Positions 11,033 to 21,737 of a stretch of 64,000 bases of DNA are shown here, in pieces. The stretch comes from Lunularia cruciata (taxonomy: Eukaryota; Streptophyta; Marchantiopsida; Lunulariales; Lunulariaceae). The stretch is taken from the NCBI GenBank assembly GCA_948567375.1, contig OX419759.1:40897493-40961492 (forward strand), in the 5' to 3' direction. Both the position numbers and the translations under genes were made by a program. Position 1 is the stretch's first letter, and every line of letters begins with the position of its first letter. The notes under the pieces were generated by a model, which was not told where the DNA came from, did not search any database, and worked only from the letters and a program-made list of their open reading frames with translations.

Positions 11033-11758
11033 TGGACTCCCAAGAAGTAAGTCATAACTTGAATCCTTCAAGAATTGGAAAGTCAAGAGATTTTGAACTC
11101 CCATAATTGAAACTACCACCTTATCTATCACCCCTACTGGTCAAACTTGTTGCTTGTTTGCCATGTTCACCACAAATGTTGAAGGTCTAGAGGGTATCAT
11201 ACCCAACTTCTTCATCAACCTTTCTAACATGGCATTCACTGCTGATCCTCCATCAACCAATGCATCCTTGATGTTGTGACCATTCACTCTCACATCAATC
11301 TTAGAGGAATTTACAAGCCTCCCATGGTGTTTGTTTAGCATCCACCACCCCCATTGATACTAGAGTTTTTTCCTTCTTCTTCCTCTTGCTCCTTGTAGAA
11401 CTCAAACCACCTCTAAGCTCCTTTCTAAAATTAGGATTCAAAGCAATCAATTGGCTCCCTGTGATGTTAGCCTTGTGACTACCAATATCCTCCAAGATAT
11501 TGTAGTTCCATTGTTGCTTTGAGATCAAGAAGTCTTCCATCCCTAACTTCTTCCTTGGAGTCTTTGTTGTTGATGGTGTTGAAGTGCTTGTGCAAGTGCT
11601 CCTAGTATGCATAGGAGTATCTTGGCTAGGAGTAAATCCTTAAGAAGAGTGCACATCCTCTGCAAAACGAGCTCTCTTCTTCTCTTGTGCCAAAAGATAT
11701 AAATTAAGACCCTTGGACTTTGAGCACTCTCCCTTCTCATACTTTCTATCAACCACAT
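11033..11758 (-). pseudogene. Aspartic protease region relic of element B
   Basis: The processing protease of the polyprotein. The frame 11,341-11,141 contains ALVDGGSAVNAM, which corresponds to the hydrophobic-D-S/T-G-S/A active site with Gly in the middle position. It is preceded by HGRLVNSSKIDVRVNGH. Upstream (11,612-11,341) is a basic, Thr/Ser-rich linker. The RT follows directly, as in Ty3/gypsy order. Confidence 0.7.
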
Positions 11759-12311
11759 CTATAGATGCTATCCCCTTACCTTTGTTTGGATTAGGAGGCA
11801 CTTGGGTTTCAATTCCTCCCTCATTCCGTCTATTGGCTCCTTCCTCCATGGTAAGTGGAATTTGGGCAATTGCTTTGGATGTGACCTCTTCCTCCACAAC
11901 CAAAACAATTTCTCTCATTGAAATTTTTGTTTGAATGACCTTCTCTATATGGATAACTTCCATAACTCTTAGATATCCTCCCAACATTCTAATAGACCTC
12001 TCTCTTCTCCCATAGTTGCACCACATTGATCTTGAGATCTGCAAGTTGTTCTGTGATGGTTTGAAGTGGATCCTTTGGTGGAGGTGTAAGAACTGGAGCA
12101 ACTACTACTTGTGGTACAACCCTTGCCACCAAAGTATCAGAACTTCCACCATACTTGTAGCCTTGAGGAGGATGCACAACCTCTTTCACCACCAAATCAC
12201 TCTCATTCTCTTACAAACTCTCCTCCATATGAATTGTGATCTTGATAGCTTCAACCTTGGAAGAAGGTTTCTCATATCTCACCTTGCTTTTGATTTGTGG
12301 TCTCATCCCTC
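11759..12311 (-). pseudogene. Linker between gag and protease in element B
   Basis: Overlapping frames on the minus strand, rich in Lys, Glu and Val (for example 12,101-11,640), with no recognised domain. No CCHC knuckle is seen here, although this is where a Ty3 gag normally carries one. Confidence 0.45.
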
Positions 12312-12751
12312 TCACAAAATTCTTGTGAGCATAGCTCCTATGCCAATCATAGTAGTCTCCACATCATCCCCACCCTTCCTCAACACTATGCAAAATCTGG
12401 ACTCTAACTTTTCCAATCTTTTCACATAGACTTTCACTTTCTCTCCATCTCCTTGCTTGAGAAAGGTAACCTCACTCATCAATCTCTCATAACTTTCATT
12501 TGGAAGAAAATTCTCAATGAGTGTTGAAGTCAAACTCTCCCAAGACTCTTCTTGCCTATCTCTCCTCATTCTCTCTTTTGGTATTCAGACTCATACCATG
12601 TAAGTGATGCATCCTCAAAGAAATCTGGTAATAATAAGCCCCACTCATTCTTCCTCCTCTCATTGTTTCCTATGAAAGCTCTCTTGAAGTCTCTCACAAA
12701 GGTCTCCACATGTTCTCCATCCTTGCCAAAGAAAACCAAAAGTTTCCTCAT
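12312..12751 (-). pseudogene. Gag capsid domain relic of element B
   Basis: Capsid-forming protein of the element. The frame 12,751-12,566 reads MRKLLVFFGKDGEHVETFVR and continues with LLLPDFFEDASLTWYES. The frame 12,569-12,312 has WESLTSTLIENFLPN and EKVKVYVKRLEKL. This order (target-binding start, A-x-W/TWYE, L...F, later KVxxYV) is that of plant retrotransposon gag domains. One frame change separates the halves. Confidence 0.75.
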
Positions 12752-13190
12752 CTTAACCCCTCACTATCTTTCTTTTTTCTCAATTTTTCTTTTTCTTTTT
12801 CTCTTTTCTTTTCTCTCACTCTATGAATAATAAAGTATGTACATGACTAACACCATTTGAGAGTAATCCACCCTAAGTAACACAAAAGGTTCAAGTTGCT
12901 CCAAGATTTCTATAGCAACATCAAAGCATAAGGTGCATATTAATTGAACCATCATGCTAGTTTATCCATAAGTTGAAAGATTATCTCCATCACTAATCTT
13001 GAGAACTAGCTGGTGAAGGTGGTAGTATTTATGTAGCTGTACTAAGACTCTCTCCAAGATCCTTCACCAAAGTCTCCAAAAGTGCTTTTACTCTACTACA
13101 CTCATGTCTTTTTGGAAGTCCTTCAACTTCACAAACCTCACACAACTCCTTGGTCTTAGATCTTCTCCCTCTCAATCTTGGTGAAGAAGG

Positions 13191-13680
13191 TTAAACATGC
13201 AAACCCAAATCAAGTAATCCTCTCCTTTCCCTCAATCTCTTGCTCTCAAAGATCAATGGACATGAACTTGCCTTATGTCCCTTCTCTCCACATAGAAAGC
13301 ACTTAAACTCACCCTTTCCTCCAAATGGTATAGGTTTTTGGATCCTCTCAACACTCTCTTCAAATTCTATTATAACCTCTCTTGTCCTCAAATCCACCCC
13401 TACAATCACCTCAAAACCTTGGGGAACCTTACATAGTCTCAATTTCCACTCTTGATGACCCTCCATATTCCCAAGATGAATCTAAACACCCAAATATGCT
13501 TTTCGTTGCTCTCAAACTCCTCATGCATGAGATCTCAATTTTGCAAAATTGAGACTATGTAAGGTTCCCTTACTACCTTCCTCACAATGTCACTCAAATC
13601 TCTCACTTGGTAAGTTAAAGTCCTCTGAAATTTGTAAACTTGATTGCAAGTCCATGGTGTCTCTCCTTGAAAAATTTCAG
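13191..13680 (-). pseudogene. Extra frame with a CCHC zinc knuckle upstream of gag in element B
   Basis: On the minus strand the frame 13,466-13,191 contains CFLCGEKGHKASSC, a perfect Cx2Cx4Hx4C knuckle at 13,301-13,260, preceded by VPQGFEVIVGVDLRTREV. Farther upstream, 13,680-13,490, a shifted frame starts MKRPEIFQGETPWTC. The knuckle therefore lies before, not after, the capsid domain. The strand-plus-knuckle layout loosely recalls the DUF4283/zf-CCHC type of plant LINE ORF1, but I cannot confirm that. It could be a captured domain or a first ORF of the element. Confidence 0.5.
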
Positions 13681-13699
13681 GTCTTTTCATTGAGCCATT

Positions 13700-14323
13700 T
13701 GGCCTAGATACCTTTCTATTCAGTATATATATTTCAGATTTGGTCTAAAAACCACCCTCCTCACTTTAAAAACTCATAACTCCTTGCACAAGAATAATCT
13801 CTCTCTAATTTTTGAGTCAGCATGTAGGATACAATATACTCAATTTTCTTGGAAATTTTTAGGACATTCCACTAGAAATTAAAGAAATGGAAAACTCTGT
13901 ATAATTTTCAAAGAGCAAGCAGTTGCGGGAGCAATTTACCCTATCAACTTCCAAAAATTCTAGCCTAGTGTGCATCATAGCTCTCACAATAATTTCAAGT
14001 GTGCTAATTGAAAGATAACCCAAGCTATCATGTGTAGAATTTTCAAGTTCAGATCTCAAACTTGATATTTTGACCAAAATCACCTTAATCTCCAAAATCT
14101 GCAATCCACCTCACATAATCTCTCCAAATCCTCTCATGTGTACAAGATGTACAAAATCACCTCAAAGACATCATAATGAACTACAAGGTATACAAATGGA
14201 TCCAAATTCTCTAACATAATTTCAGCCCTCTCCTCTTCTAAAGTTCTCTCTAAATGAGCTCTCATAGCTTCCTTTTGTCTCATATAGAATTTTACGTAGA
14301 ACATTATCTTTCCTTCTAGAGAG
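13700..14323 (-). other. 5' leader of element B
   Basis: Only short, broken frames. The longest (14,104-13,859 and 14,367-14,134, minus strand) show no recognised domain. Position and low coding content suggest the untranslated leader between primer site and first frame. Confidence 0.4.
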
Positions 14324-14341
14324 TTCCCGCCAAAGGAACCA
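14324..14341 (-). promoter_or_regulatory. Candidate primer-binding site of element B
   Basis: Four bases inside the 5' LTR end, the minus strand reads TGGTTCCTTTGGCGGGAA. TGG complements the CCA end of a tRNA, as expected at this position. The tRNA species is not identified and it is not the usual Met-initiator sequence. Confidence 0.4.
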
Positions 14342-14345
14342 AATA

Positions 14346-15033
14346 TGTGAGCCGGCTTGTCTCTCACTCAAGATGAACCTCTAATGGCTATTATGGTAGT
14401 GCACCATGGACTAAGAAGGCAAAGAACCCCAACTTCATCATACTCCTCCAAGACTAACACTTCAAGAGTCAAGACATTGCTCACTAGAGAACTCAATGAG
14501 AGATAGTTTCAATTGAAAGGATGATGAGTACCTCTTCACCCCTAGTTTATATACTTGTGAAATAGTTATGCACCAAAGTTGCTAATTACTAGAGTAACTC
14601 AAGTTACTAGGCTAAAAGTCAAGTAAAGTCAAAAAAGTATAAAGGAATATCCATCCACATGGGCATATTTCACTAAGCATGTGATCTATATTGACCCAAC
14701 CACTAAGTTAAAGATTCCTTCACATGGGCTATCCTTAGACTATAGAAGAATCCAAAACAAAAAAGCTTGCGGACCCAAGAGTTCTCAAATCTTTCCTCAA
14801 AGTCAAACACCTAAGAAAAATACCAAGTCAACACACTAGAATCCAAAATAGTGGTGCTCATCTTCTCAACTTCTTCTAGAGTAAGGTCCCCATTGTCTTA
14901 GCTATGAATAACTTTAGCTAATCATGACTTATGTAGAACCATCCTTTATCTCTATATAAATAATATTTCTCAAGCATTGGTAATACTAAGCTAAATATCA
15001 TAATACCTCATACATGCACAAATAGGTGTTACA
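14346..15033 (-). repeat. 5' LTR of element B, full length
   Basis: 688 bp with ends TGTAACACC...GGCTCACA when read on the minus strand. It matches the solo LTR at 57,758-58,449 over its whole length and the truncated 3' LTR at 7,730-8,066. A TATA-like ATATAAACTAGGGG region lies in the middle when read in sense. Confidence 0.85.
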
Positions 15034-15986
15034 TGTCATCTACCAATATGCTTCAATAATGGTAGTCTTGGCTCACTATAGTTCAGGCCATGACGGCATC
15101 ACTTTCACATTTTAGTGGTTTTATTACTTGGCTTGGTGACTTATTGGAGAGGAACACCCATGTAGAGGATATTCAAGTACCAGAGAAAATCACTTAGATT
15201 TGGAGTACAAGTGGGATCATTCCATCCACCTTAGATGTTCTATTGTAGAGTTTAGAGGAGTCATTGCAACATGCTTGGAGTGGAGCCTCTGTACTATCAA
15301 GAGACCAATGTGAGGATGAGCCTCTAGGGTCAATTACCTTGATAACTTTGGATACCACACTCATTGCTTGGTTGTATCTAGTAGAGGAAGTATATCTATT
15401 GGAGTTGTTTGGTGGGATTAGCATTGGACTAACTATGATACTACAAGTGGGTATACTTGTATGTAGAGAGAGATGAGACTGTTAGACTAGTCTCTCTACA
15501 TCATGTGGCACACTTGGCCTATTGCTATTTTGAGTTATTACCAATGTCAACAGTTAGGGGTTACCAGAAGACTCTACCAATAGACACTTCCTTGCGGGGG
15601 GTGTAGGATTTGGATAGACATGGTCCCATTAATTTGGTGATTTTTAGATGGCCATGTCATGGACATACATGTGATGACCAAGGTTGGGGTTTCAAGATCC
15701 CCATTCTAGTGTGTTTTGGGAGATGTTATGTATATTACGATATCTCTAGGTTCATCAGTTAGTTTCTCTAGCTCATGTTTTGAAGAATGTCCCTTTGATG
15801 AGCAATTCTTGCACTCAGGTGGTAGAAAGTACAAATCAAGTCCATTCTTGGATGGTAACTATTTTATGCTTATTCACAAACCTAGAGTGGTGATAACCAT
15901 GATGCAGATGGGTTGAGTAGAAACCCATATCCCAACCAATAGGATCAGATTGGAGCATGTTAGTATGGTGAGACAGATGCGGAGAT
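15034..15986 (+). pseudogene. Right-hand remnant of element A1
   Basis: Continues element A after the B insertion. 15,034-15,840 parallels 37,950-38,820 of A2, with GGTAGTCTTGGCTCACTA and GTGGCACACTTGGCCTAT as anchors. After CATTCTTGGATG it jumps to the equivalent of 41,010 (TTATGCTTATTCACAAACC), so about 2.2 kb including RT and RNase H is deleted. The last part corresponds to the region just before integrase (DADGLSRNP-like). It ends at about 15,986 against C1. Confidence 0.65.
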
Positions 15987-16039
15987 TCATAAGGTTCAAA
16001 TCACCCTAGCACATCTCCTTTGAGAAGCATTCGTACTAC

Positions 16040-16655
16040 TTGTACCAAAGAAGGATGCAAGGCTTTGATTTTGTATTAATTATTATAGGCTTGAAAAAAC
16101 CACTAAGAATACACATCCCTTACCTTGGATTGATAAATTTTTGGATCAACTAAGTGGAGCACAATATTTCACAATTAGATCTTTGAAGCATTTATTGGAA
16201 AATTACAATTGAGAGGAAGACATGCAAAATACTGCCTTTTGTACAAGGTATGTAGTTATTGAATGGAGAATTTTACATTTTGGGCTCACTAATACTCCAA
16301 CAATTTTCATGGATCAAATGCATTGGATATTAGAGGAGATATTGGATCAATAAGTGATAATGATCTTGGATGAAAGTTTAATTTACAATAAAAGAGAGAT
16401 AAAATTCAAGAATTATGTATAAGAAGTCTTAAGATGACTACAAAAATGGAAATTTGATTGCAAGAAATCCAAGAATACCTTTTGGGAGAAGGAAGTTACC
16501 TTCTTAGGCCATAAGATTTCAAAAAAGGAAATCAAGATAGACAAGGATAAGATCAAAGTATTTCCAATTGGTCTACTCCTAAGGATGTTATGGAAGTCCT
16601 TGGATTTATTGGATTGGCAAGCTTTTACTAATGGATCATACACTATTAAACTTAT
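16040..16655 (+). pseudogene. Reverse transcriptase relic of C1
   Basis: Starts with LVPKKDA and continues LPWIDKFLDQLSGAQYF, parallel to [17 protein letters not shown] in C2 (from 44,560). The polymerase site equivalent to VFLDDILIYS is represented by VIMILDESLI near 16,350, so the DD pair is lost. Interrupted by solo LTR E2 at the RNase H boundary. Confidence 0.7.
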
Positions 16656-17398
16656 TTTAATACCAATAGCTAGACAAATCATTTAGAGTTGAAAATTGAC
16701 TTTGTAACATTTGGAAGGATGTTATGTATGATGGGCTAGATAGATCAGAAAGAGATATCACCAAAAGAGTACTTCTATTAATAGAGGAAGAGCAAAACAT
16801 AACTTGAATTTGTAATACCAAAAGCTAGATATATTATCTAGAGGTAGAAACTGGCTTGGTAGCATCTGGAGGGATGTTATGCATGATGGGCTAGATAGGT
16901 CAGACAGAGATGTCACCAAAAGAGTACTTCTACTTATAGGGCAAGAGCCAAAAATAACCTAAACTTCAAAGCACATTTTGGAGGCCTAAACAGATGAATT
17001 ACACCTCAAAAATGTGTAGATTTCCCCACCCCCTCCCTCCCTCCCTCACTCACAAATGTTTATCTCATCAAGAGCTTTCCAACAGTACCTCACCCATGTG
17101 ATTTTGAGATTCCTACACAAAGATTTCCTAAATATTCCCTCTAATCAAAGATAGTTTGACCAACTAGAAACAATCAGAACCGACATGTCATTGATGCATA
17201 CAACCAATCTAAGGACAAAGCTCACTTACAAGTCACCAATCCATATATTTGATCCAAGGGTGGAGCTTCTTTTGGAAGAGTCTACTTTGCTATATAATAC
17301 AGTCAAGGTGCTCCTTTGGGGTATCAGAGGTTGAGTGTGAAATTGTGTATTTCTTCTTTTGTCTTTCTTTTCAAGTCACCTATCCTCGGAAGATTACA
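16656..17398 (+). mobile_element. Solo LTR E2, with target duplication CTTAT
   Basis: Starts TTTAATACC (the canonical TG has become TT) and ends GATTACA. CTTAT is present on both sides at 16,651-16,655 and 17,399-17,403. It carries the internal duplication of about 150 bp (second unit from about 16,807), as E1 and E4 do. More diverged than E1 and E4, so older. Inserted into the RT/RNase H junction of C1. Confidence 0.9.
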
Positions 17399-17748
17399 CT
17401 TATATGGCACAACCTTAGCATATATCTTGATAAGACACAAGCTTTGAGTGGACCAAAATGAAAGAAGAATCATTCAAGAAACTTAAGGATATGGTGTACT
17501 CACAACCCATCCTCCAACCATATGATTCTCAACTACCTTGTGTGGTTAATTTTATGCTTCTAACTTTGCAATTGTAGTTATCTTACAACAACAATTTCAA
17601 AAACAGATTGTATCACATTGCATTTATATCAATATCTAAACTCAAAAGAGAAGAATCATTTGCCAGAGATCAAGAACAATTTGCAATGGTATATGGAACA
17701 AAGGTGTGGAGATATTATCTTTTAGGGAAAAAAGTGATAATGGATATC
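17399..17748 (+). pseudogene. RNase H relic of C1
   Basis: ESFKKLKDMVYSQPILQPYDS and the following LPCVVNFMLL parallel C2 positions 45,170-45,270. QQQFQKQ and FARDQEQFAMVYGTKVWRYY follow. The catalytic Asp in the DFDASNF block of C2 is replaced here. Cut at 17,748 by solo LTR E3. Confidence 0.7.
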
Positions 17749-18350
17749 TTTAATACCATTAGCTAGACGTATTATCTAGAGGTGGAAATTGGCTTGGTAA
17801 TATTTGGAAGGAATTTATATATAATGGTCTAAGTAGATAAGATAGAGGTGAAAAAGGGGGTATTTCCACTAATAGGGCAAAGGTAGAAACACCCTAAAAA
17901 CTTCATAGCCAATACCTAAGACCTAAACATATGAACTAGGACTCAAAAATTGAAAGAATCTCCCCTTTTTAGGAAAAATTCATTCCCTTCTCCCCTGTTT
18001 GTCTCATCAAGAGCTTTCTAATGGTACCTCACTCATATTATTATGAGCTTCTTGCAAAAAGATTCCCCAAAGATTCCCCTTTTGGTCAAACTTGTTTGAC
18101 CAAATAGATGGGATAAAGATTGACATGTTTTACATCCATACATTTAATCTAAAGGTGGAGCTTGTTGACATATCACCAATCCATATATATGATCCAAGTG
18201 TAGAGCTTCCTTTGAGGAGATCCTTTTTGTTGTATAATAAATAGGTACTCCTTTGGGGCATCAGAATATTGAAGGATGAAGCATTGTGTTTCTCTTGTGT
18301 TTCTTCTCTTATGTTTCTGTTGGGTTTTCTCCTATCCTCATAACATTACA
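17749..18350 (+). mobile_element. Solo LTR E3, short form, with target duplication ATATC
   Basis: Starts TTTAATACC and ends AACATTACA, with ATATC at 17,744-17,748 and 18,351-18,355. At 602 bp it is about 140 bp shorter than E1, E2 and E4 because it contains only one copy of the 5' unit that is duplicated in the others. The most diverged of the four, so it may represent the ancestral single-unit LTR. Confidence 0.88.
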
Positions 18351-19320
18351 ATATCAATCACAAACTCTTTTGTAGACCTTATATTTGGAGTGCTTTGAGA
18401 GTAAGCATCATTGGGAAGAGAAACCACAATTATTTGATATTAAGCTTAAGTACAAACTAGAAAAGATCCATGTCATTCTTGATGCCTTGTCACCACAACA
18501 TGATTTGAAGATTCTTCTTGATTCTCTTATAATAGTAAGAATTACCATGACATTGATTGATTCAAAGGTCCAAATACAGTTCAAGATTGCTTTATAATAA
18601 GGTCTCTTCTTTATCTTGTGCAAAATTACCTTGCAACACGTGATAAGGAATAAAACATCTTTTCTTTTATGGATGGTCTTCTATTTTATAAGAATTAAAT
18701 CTACATTCCTATTGTGGTACACCTACAACTTGTGAAACTTTCAAAGGTACATGACCTACAAATCATTGGTCACATGGATGTGGAAAAAACATTGAGTAAC
18801 CTATAACATTGATGGTGGTGGTCAAACATAACACAAGAGATTCAAGAGTTTGTCCATCTTGTGAGAGCTACTAATGCAAGAAGATAAGCAAACAAAAACT
18901 AAGTAGACTACTCCAACCACTACCAATTCTATCTACCCAATAGGAGTATGTGAGCTTAGAAATCATCATATCCTTGCCAAAGATGAACCAAGGCCATACA
19001 ACAATTGTGGTGTTTGTTTGAAAAACTTAGCAAGCATATTCATTTAGTGCTCACCATGGATACAGTGGATGCTCTAACATTTACTTTGATAGTATATTCA
19101 AACACCATGGGATACCATGGCTTCTCATCTTTGATTGTGATCCTTGATTTTTTGGTGAATTTTAGCAAGTGCTTTTCAAGATACATGGTACCAAGATTGT
19201 GTTTTCTATAGCCTATCACCCTCAAACTGATGGGAAAATGGAATGAGAAAATTGCATCTTGAACAATCTGTCATGTACCTTTGTTAGCAAGTACACACCA
19301 ATTGGGACATTTGTTTTGTG
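18351..19320 (+). pseudogene. RNase H end and integrase relic of C1
   Basis: The frame from 18,385 reads WEEKPQLFDIKLKYKLEKIH, the Ty3 RNase H tail that in C2 reads WEEQLQLFDIKLEYKPGRFH. Then come HMDVEKT-like zinc-module residues near 18,770, CPSC-equivalent positions near 18,855, and VFVxKLSKHIHL at about 19,005, the integrase core start. Stops and indels throughout. Confidence 0.7.
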
Positions 19321-20048
19321 GTGGCTAAATTGGCCTAAAAATTAATTCTTAGTATGCAAGTATAAGATTATTTCTCTTCTTATTTAATAATGGATAAGAT
19401 CCATTCATTCAATATTCTCTTCTTACTTCATTTCAATCTCATTATCCTCACATTTTCACCTTCTTATCTTATCTTGTTATTTGTGCCTTTACACTAAGCC
19501 AAATCTCATCTTCTTGTGACTCAAAATTGGCAAAAGTAATATGTTGATAGAATCATTGCTATGTAATCTTTCAAGTATGTGATAAGGTCATGCTTTCCTC
19601 TAGTAAATTTATTTTCCTTCTTGATACCCAAGTTTGTAAACTTGCTTCAAATTGGATAAATCTACATAATATTATTTAGATATTTTCTCTTGTTAGATAT
19701 CTACAAAAATTGCTCTTCCTAGTCATATAAAGATCCATCTTTTTTTCCATATCTCAAAATTAAAACTTTTACTTCTAATCCATCTTCTTTTCCTACTTAT
19801 ATACAACCTCCTCCTCTCACAATCTTTATTAATCATAATAAATAATACAAACTTGACCATATTCTTGCACAAAGAGATACCAAACATGCCCACTAATGAA
19901 AAACAAAGATAAAATCCTTTACAAAGAGCTTTCCCCTCAATCCAAGAAGGTTATTGGTGAGAAGCTTCAAGAAAATCCCAAAGGATTGAGTTAATTATAT
20001 ACCAAGTAAAAGATTAGCATAGCTTGTACTCCAAGAAAGGTGGCTTCA
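19321..20048 (+). pseudogene. Integrase C-terminal and chromodomain-region relic of C1
   Basis: The block from about 19,565 (VCDKVMLSSSKF then LDTQVCKLASNW) is parallel to VGDKVMLSSSNLPLPLDTQV in C2. The later ILAQRDTKHAH at about 19,863 lies where the C2 chromodomain starts with ILARRHIQRGR. The fold would not form here. The 3' LTR of C1 probably starts near 19,990, but its left edge is not clear. Confidence 0.55.
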
Positions 20049-20790
20049 TGTAATACCAAGAATTAGCCATATGATCTAGATGTGAAATTCGGTTTGGTAA
20101 CATCTAGAATGATGTTATACATGATGGTCAAAATAGATCAGATAGAAGTATCACCAAAAGAGTACTTCTACTAATAGGGTAGAAACCAAAATAGACTTGA
20201 GAACCTTAGAACCAATAGCTAGACATATGATTTAAAGGTGAGAATTGGTTTGGTAACATCTGGAAGGATGTTACACATGATGGACTAAACAGATCAGAAA
20301 GAGGTATCACCAAAAGAGGACTTCTACTAAAAGAGTAGGAACCAAAATATGCTTGAAATCTTTGAAGGCAATTTCGGAGGCCTAAACGGATGAATTAGGC
20401 CTCAAAATGTGCAGATTACCCCCCTCCCCAGTGGAGGAAAGGCTGGCCTTCCCTCCCCACTGGTTTGTCTTGTTGAGAGCTTTCCAACGGTACCTTACTC
20501 ATGTGATTCTGAGATTCCTACAGGAAGATTCCCTAAAAGATTCCCTCCGGTCAAAGCTCGTTTGACCAACCAGATAGGACCTAGACCAGACAGGTCACCC
20601 ATCAAAGTAAGTAATCCAAGGGTGGAGTTTGCTGACATGTCACCTATCTGTGTCCCTAATCCTATGGTGGAGCTTCCTTGGAGGAGATCCTCTTTGTCTA
20701 TATAATAAAGAGAAGGTGCTCCCTTGGGGCATCGAATGTTTGAGTGTGCAATCTGTGTTTTCTCTCTTCTCTTCTCCTCGGAGTATTACA
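20049..20790 (+). mobile_element. Solo LTR E4, with target duplication CTTCA
   Basis: TGTAATACC...GTATTACA with CTTCA at 20,044-20,048 and 20,791-20,795. By eye it is nearly identical to E1 over the full 742 bp, including the duplicated 5' unit and the TCTATATAATAAAG box near 20,697. The two therefore come from recently active related elements. Inserted in the 3' LTR of C1. Confidence 0.93.
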
Positions 20791-20950
20791 CTTCAACAAG
20801 GAATGTTCTTTGGAAGCTTCCTTTGGAGATGTATCCTTAATTTACCTATAAATACCAAAGCTTGAGCTTAGCCCAAGTATTGGAGTTTGTCTAAATTGAT
20901 AATTTTCAATTGATCTTCCATTCTCCTATTTCTATCCTTGGTTTGTTTAA
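20791..20950 (+). repeat. Remnant of the 3' LTR of C1
   Basis: CTATAAATACCAAAGC at about 20,850 and the following CCATTCTCCTATTTCTATCC match the C2 LTR (42,237-42,330). Upstream, 20,801-20,820 keeps two GAAnnTTC pairs in the same heat-shock-element style as C2. Confidence 0.75.
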
Positions 20951-21516
20951 ATTTTGTGACAAAATCCTTTGATCCTATTAGTAATCCAAGATGCTTATGT
21001 CATCTATAGATGTCTACACTCCTTTGAATTTTTTAGGTGAAGAGAAACCTAAAGGCAAACATGCTCTGCACTTCGATACATTGACTCTAAAGCTTATAAG
21101 ATGAAGCTTAATAATCAAGTAGTCAAAGCCTGATTTTGATATACAATAATCACAATGTGTGTATTTTTTACCAAAAAGAGAGAGATATAACTTAGCTTGG
21201 CTAAAGTAGAAGATAAAGGAGCTCAAAAGTGAGCCATGGAAAATAATGTTCCCCTAAAGGATCTCTCTTATGTGCATTGCTAACTGATTATGAAAATAAC
21301 TCTCTTGCAATAAATAGTGCTAATAATTAGAGAAGGAGAATAATAGAAGAACCGCACAAAAGGAATAAGACCTACCAAGGATACATTGGCTTTTCTAAGC
21401 TCTCTAAGCTCTCTAAGCTCTCTAAGCTCTCATTGTTGTGTTGTGGTTTTCCTAGTGCATGAATTATATAGTATTATATTATTATTTATCAATGTCAAAA
21501 GAAATCAACCATTGTG
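20951..21516. other. Unassigned AT-rich DNA with a 9-bp minisatellite
   Basis: No coding region recognised. At about 21,395-21,431 the 9-mer AAGCTCTCT is repeated four times in perfect tandem. Confidence 0.5.
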
Positions 21517-21600
21517 ATAACAAGAAGGAATAAAAGACCTCATCAAGCCTTACAAGGAAAAGAGAAAGGAGGTAAAATGAGGCTATAATTGTTATAATAG
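21517..21600 (-). repeat. Family F 3' end fragment
   Basis: GATAACAAGAAGGA...CATCAAGCCTTACAAGG...GTAAAATGAGGC matches the end motif of the F copies at 1,060 and 1,363, with one TTGTTATC tail unit on the minus strand. Only about 85 bp are kept. Confidence 0.55.
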
Positions 21601-21737
21601 ACTAAAGAAGGAATCCTATAGGTTGAAAAATAATCATTTGAGAAATTTATGTACATTTAAGTGATTTCACTCATAGATTATGGTCTTGTCCTCATAGAGA
21701 TTCAATATATATTTAGTGGAAGTTTATTGTAGAGTGG

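Larger units (their letters stand above)
7730..15033 (-). mobile_element. Ty3/gypsy element B, reverse orientation, nested in A1
   Basis: A nearly complete element read right to left: 5' LTR 15,033-14,346, primer-site candidate 14,341-14,324, an extra CCHC-bearing frame, gag, protease, reverse transcriptase, RNase H, integrase, and a 3' LTR cut down by a deletion. The flanks join in element A: sequence left of 7,730 and right of 15,034 match consecutive parts of 37,930-37,960. The flanking TGTT (7,726-7,729) and TGTC (15,034-15,037) could be a target duplication with one C-to-T change. A full solo LTR of the same family lies at 57,758-58,449. Confidence 0.85.
3378..15986 (+). mobile_element. 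Ty3/gypsy-type element A1, degraded, split by element B
   Basis: The left end TGTCATGCC at 3,378 is the same terminal sequence as the left end of A2 at 35,813, although the flanks differ. The element has an LTR-like start, a long non-coding leader, gag and protease relics to 7,729, then a nested reverse-strand element (7,730-15,033), and resumes at 15,034. Near 15,850 it jumps over about 2.2 kb (protease-to-RNase H equivalent of A2), then ends at about 15,986 where chromovirus C1 begins. Integrase and PHD regions are missing. Many stops make every frame a pseudogene. Confidence 0.75.
16008..20950 (+). mobile_element. Ancient chromovirus C1, relative of C2, split by three solo LTRs
   Basis: The pieces 16,008-16,655, 17,399-17,748, 18,351-20,048 and 20,791-20,950 align in order with 44,450-47,576 of C2, covering RT, RNase H, integrase, C-terminal region and 3' LTR. 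The 5' half (LTR, gag, protease) is missing at the junction with A1. Divergence from C2 is high and stops are dense, so this is a much older copy. Confidence 0.8.

Noticed and set aside
12016-12830. Plus-strand frames of 137 and 92 codons
   Set aside because: Antisense of the B gag; low-complexity and no family features.
16656-18350. E2 and E3 as the two LTRs of one element
   Set aside because: Each has its own perfect but different target duplication, and the DNA between them is C1 RNase H.
1747-20790. E1 and E4 as 5' and 3' LTRs of one 19-kb element
   Set aside because: Different target duplications (GCTGC, CTTCA), and each host sequence rejoins when the LTR is removed.
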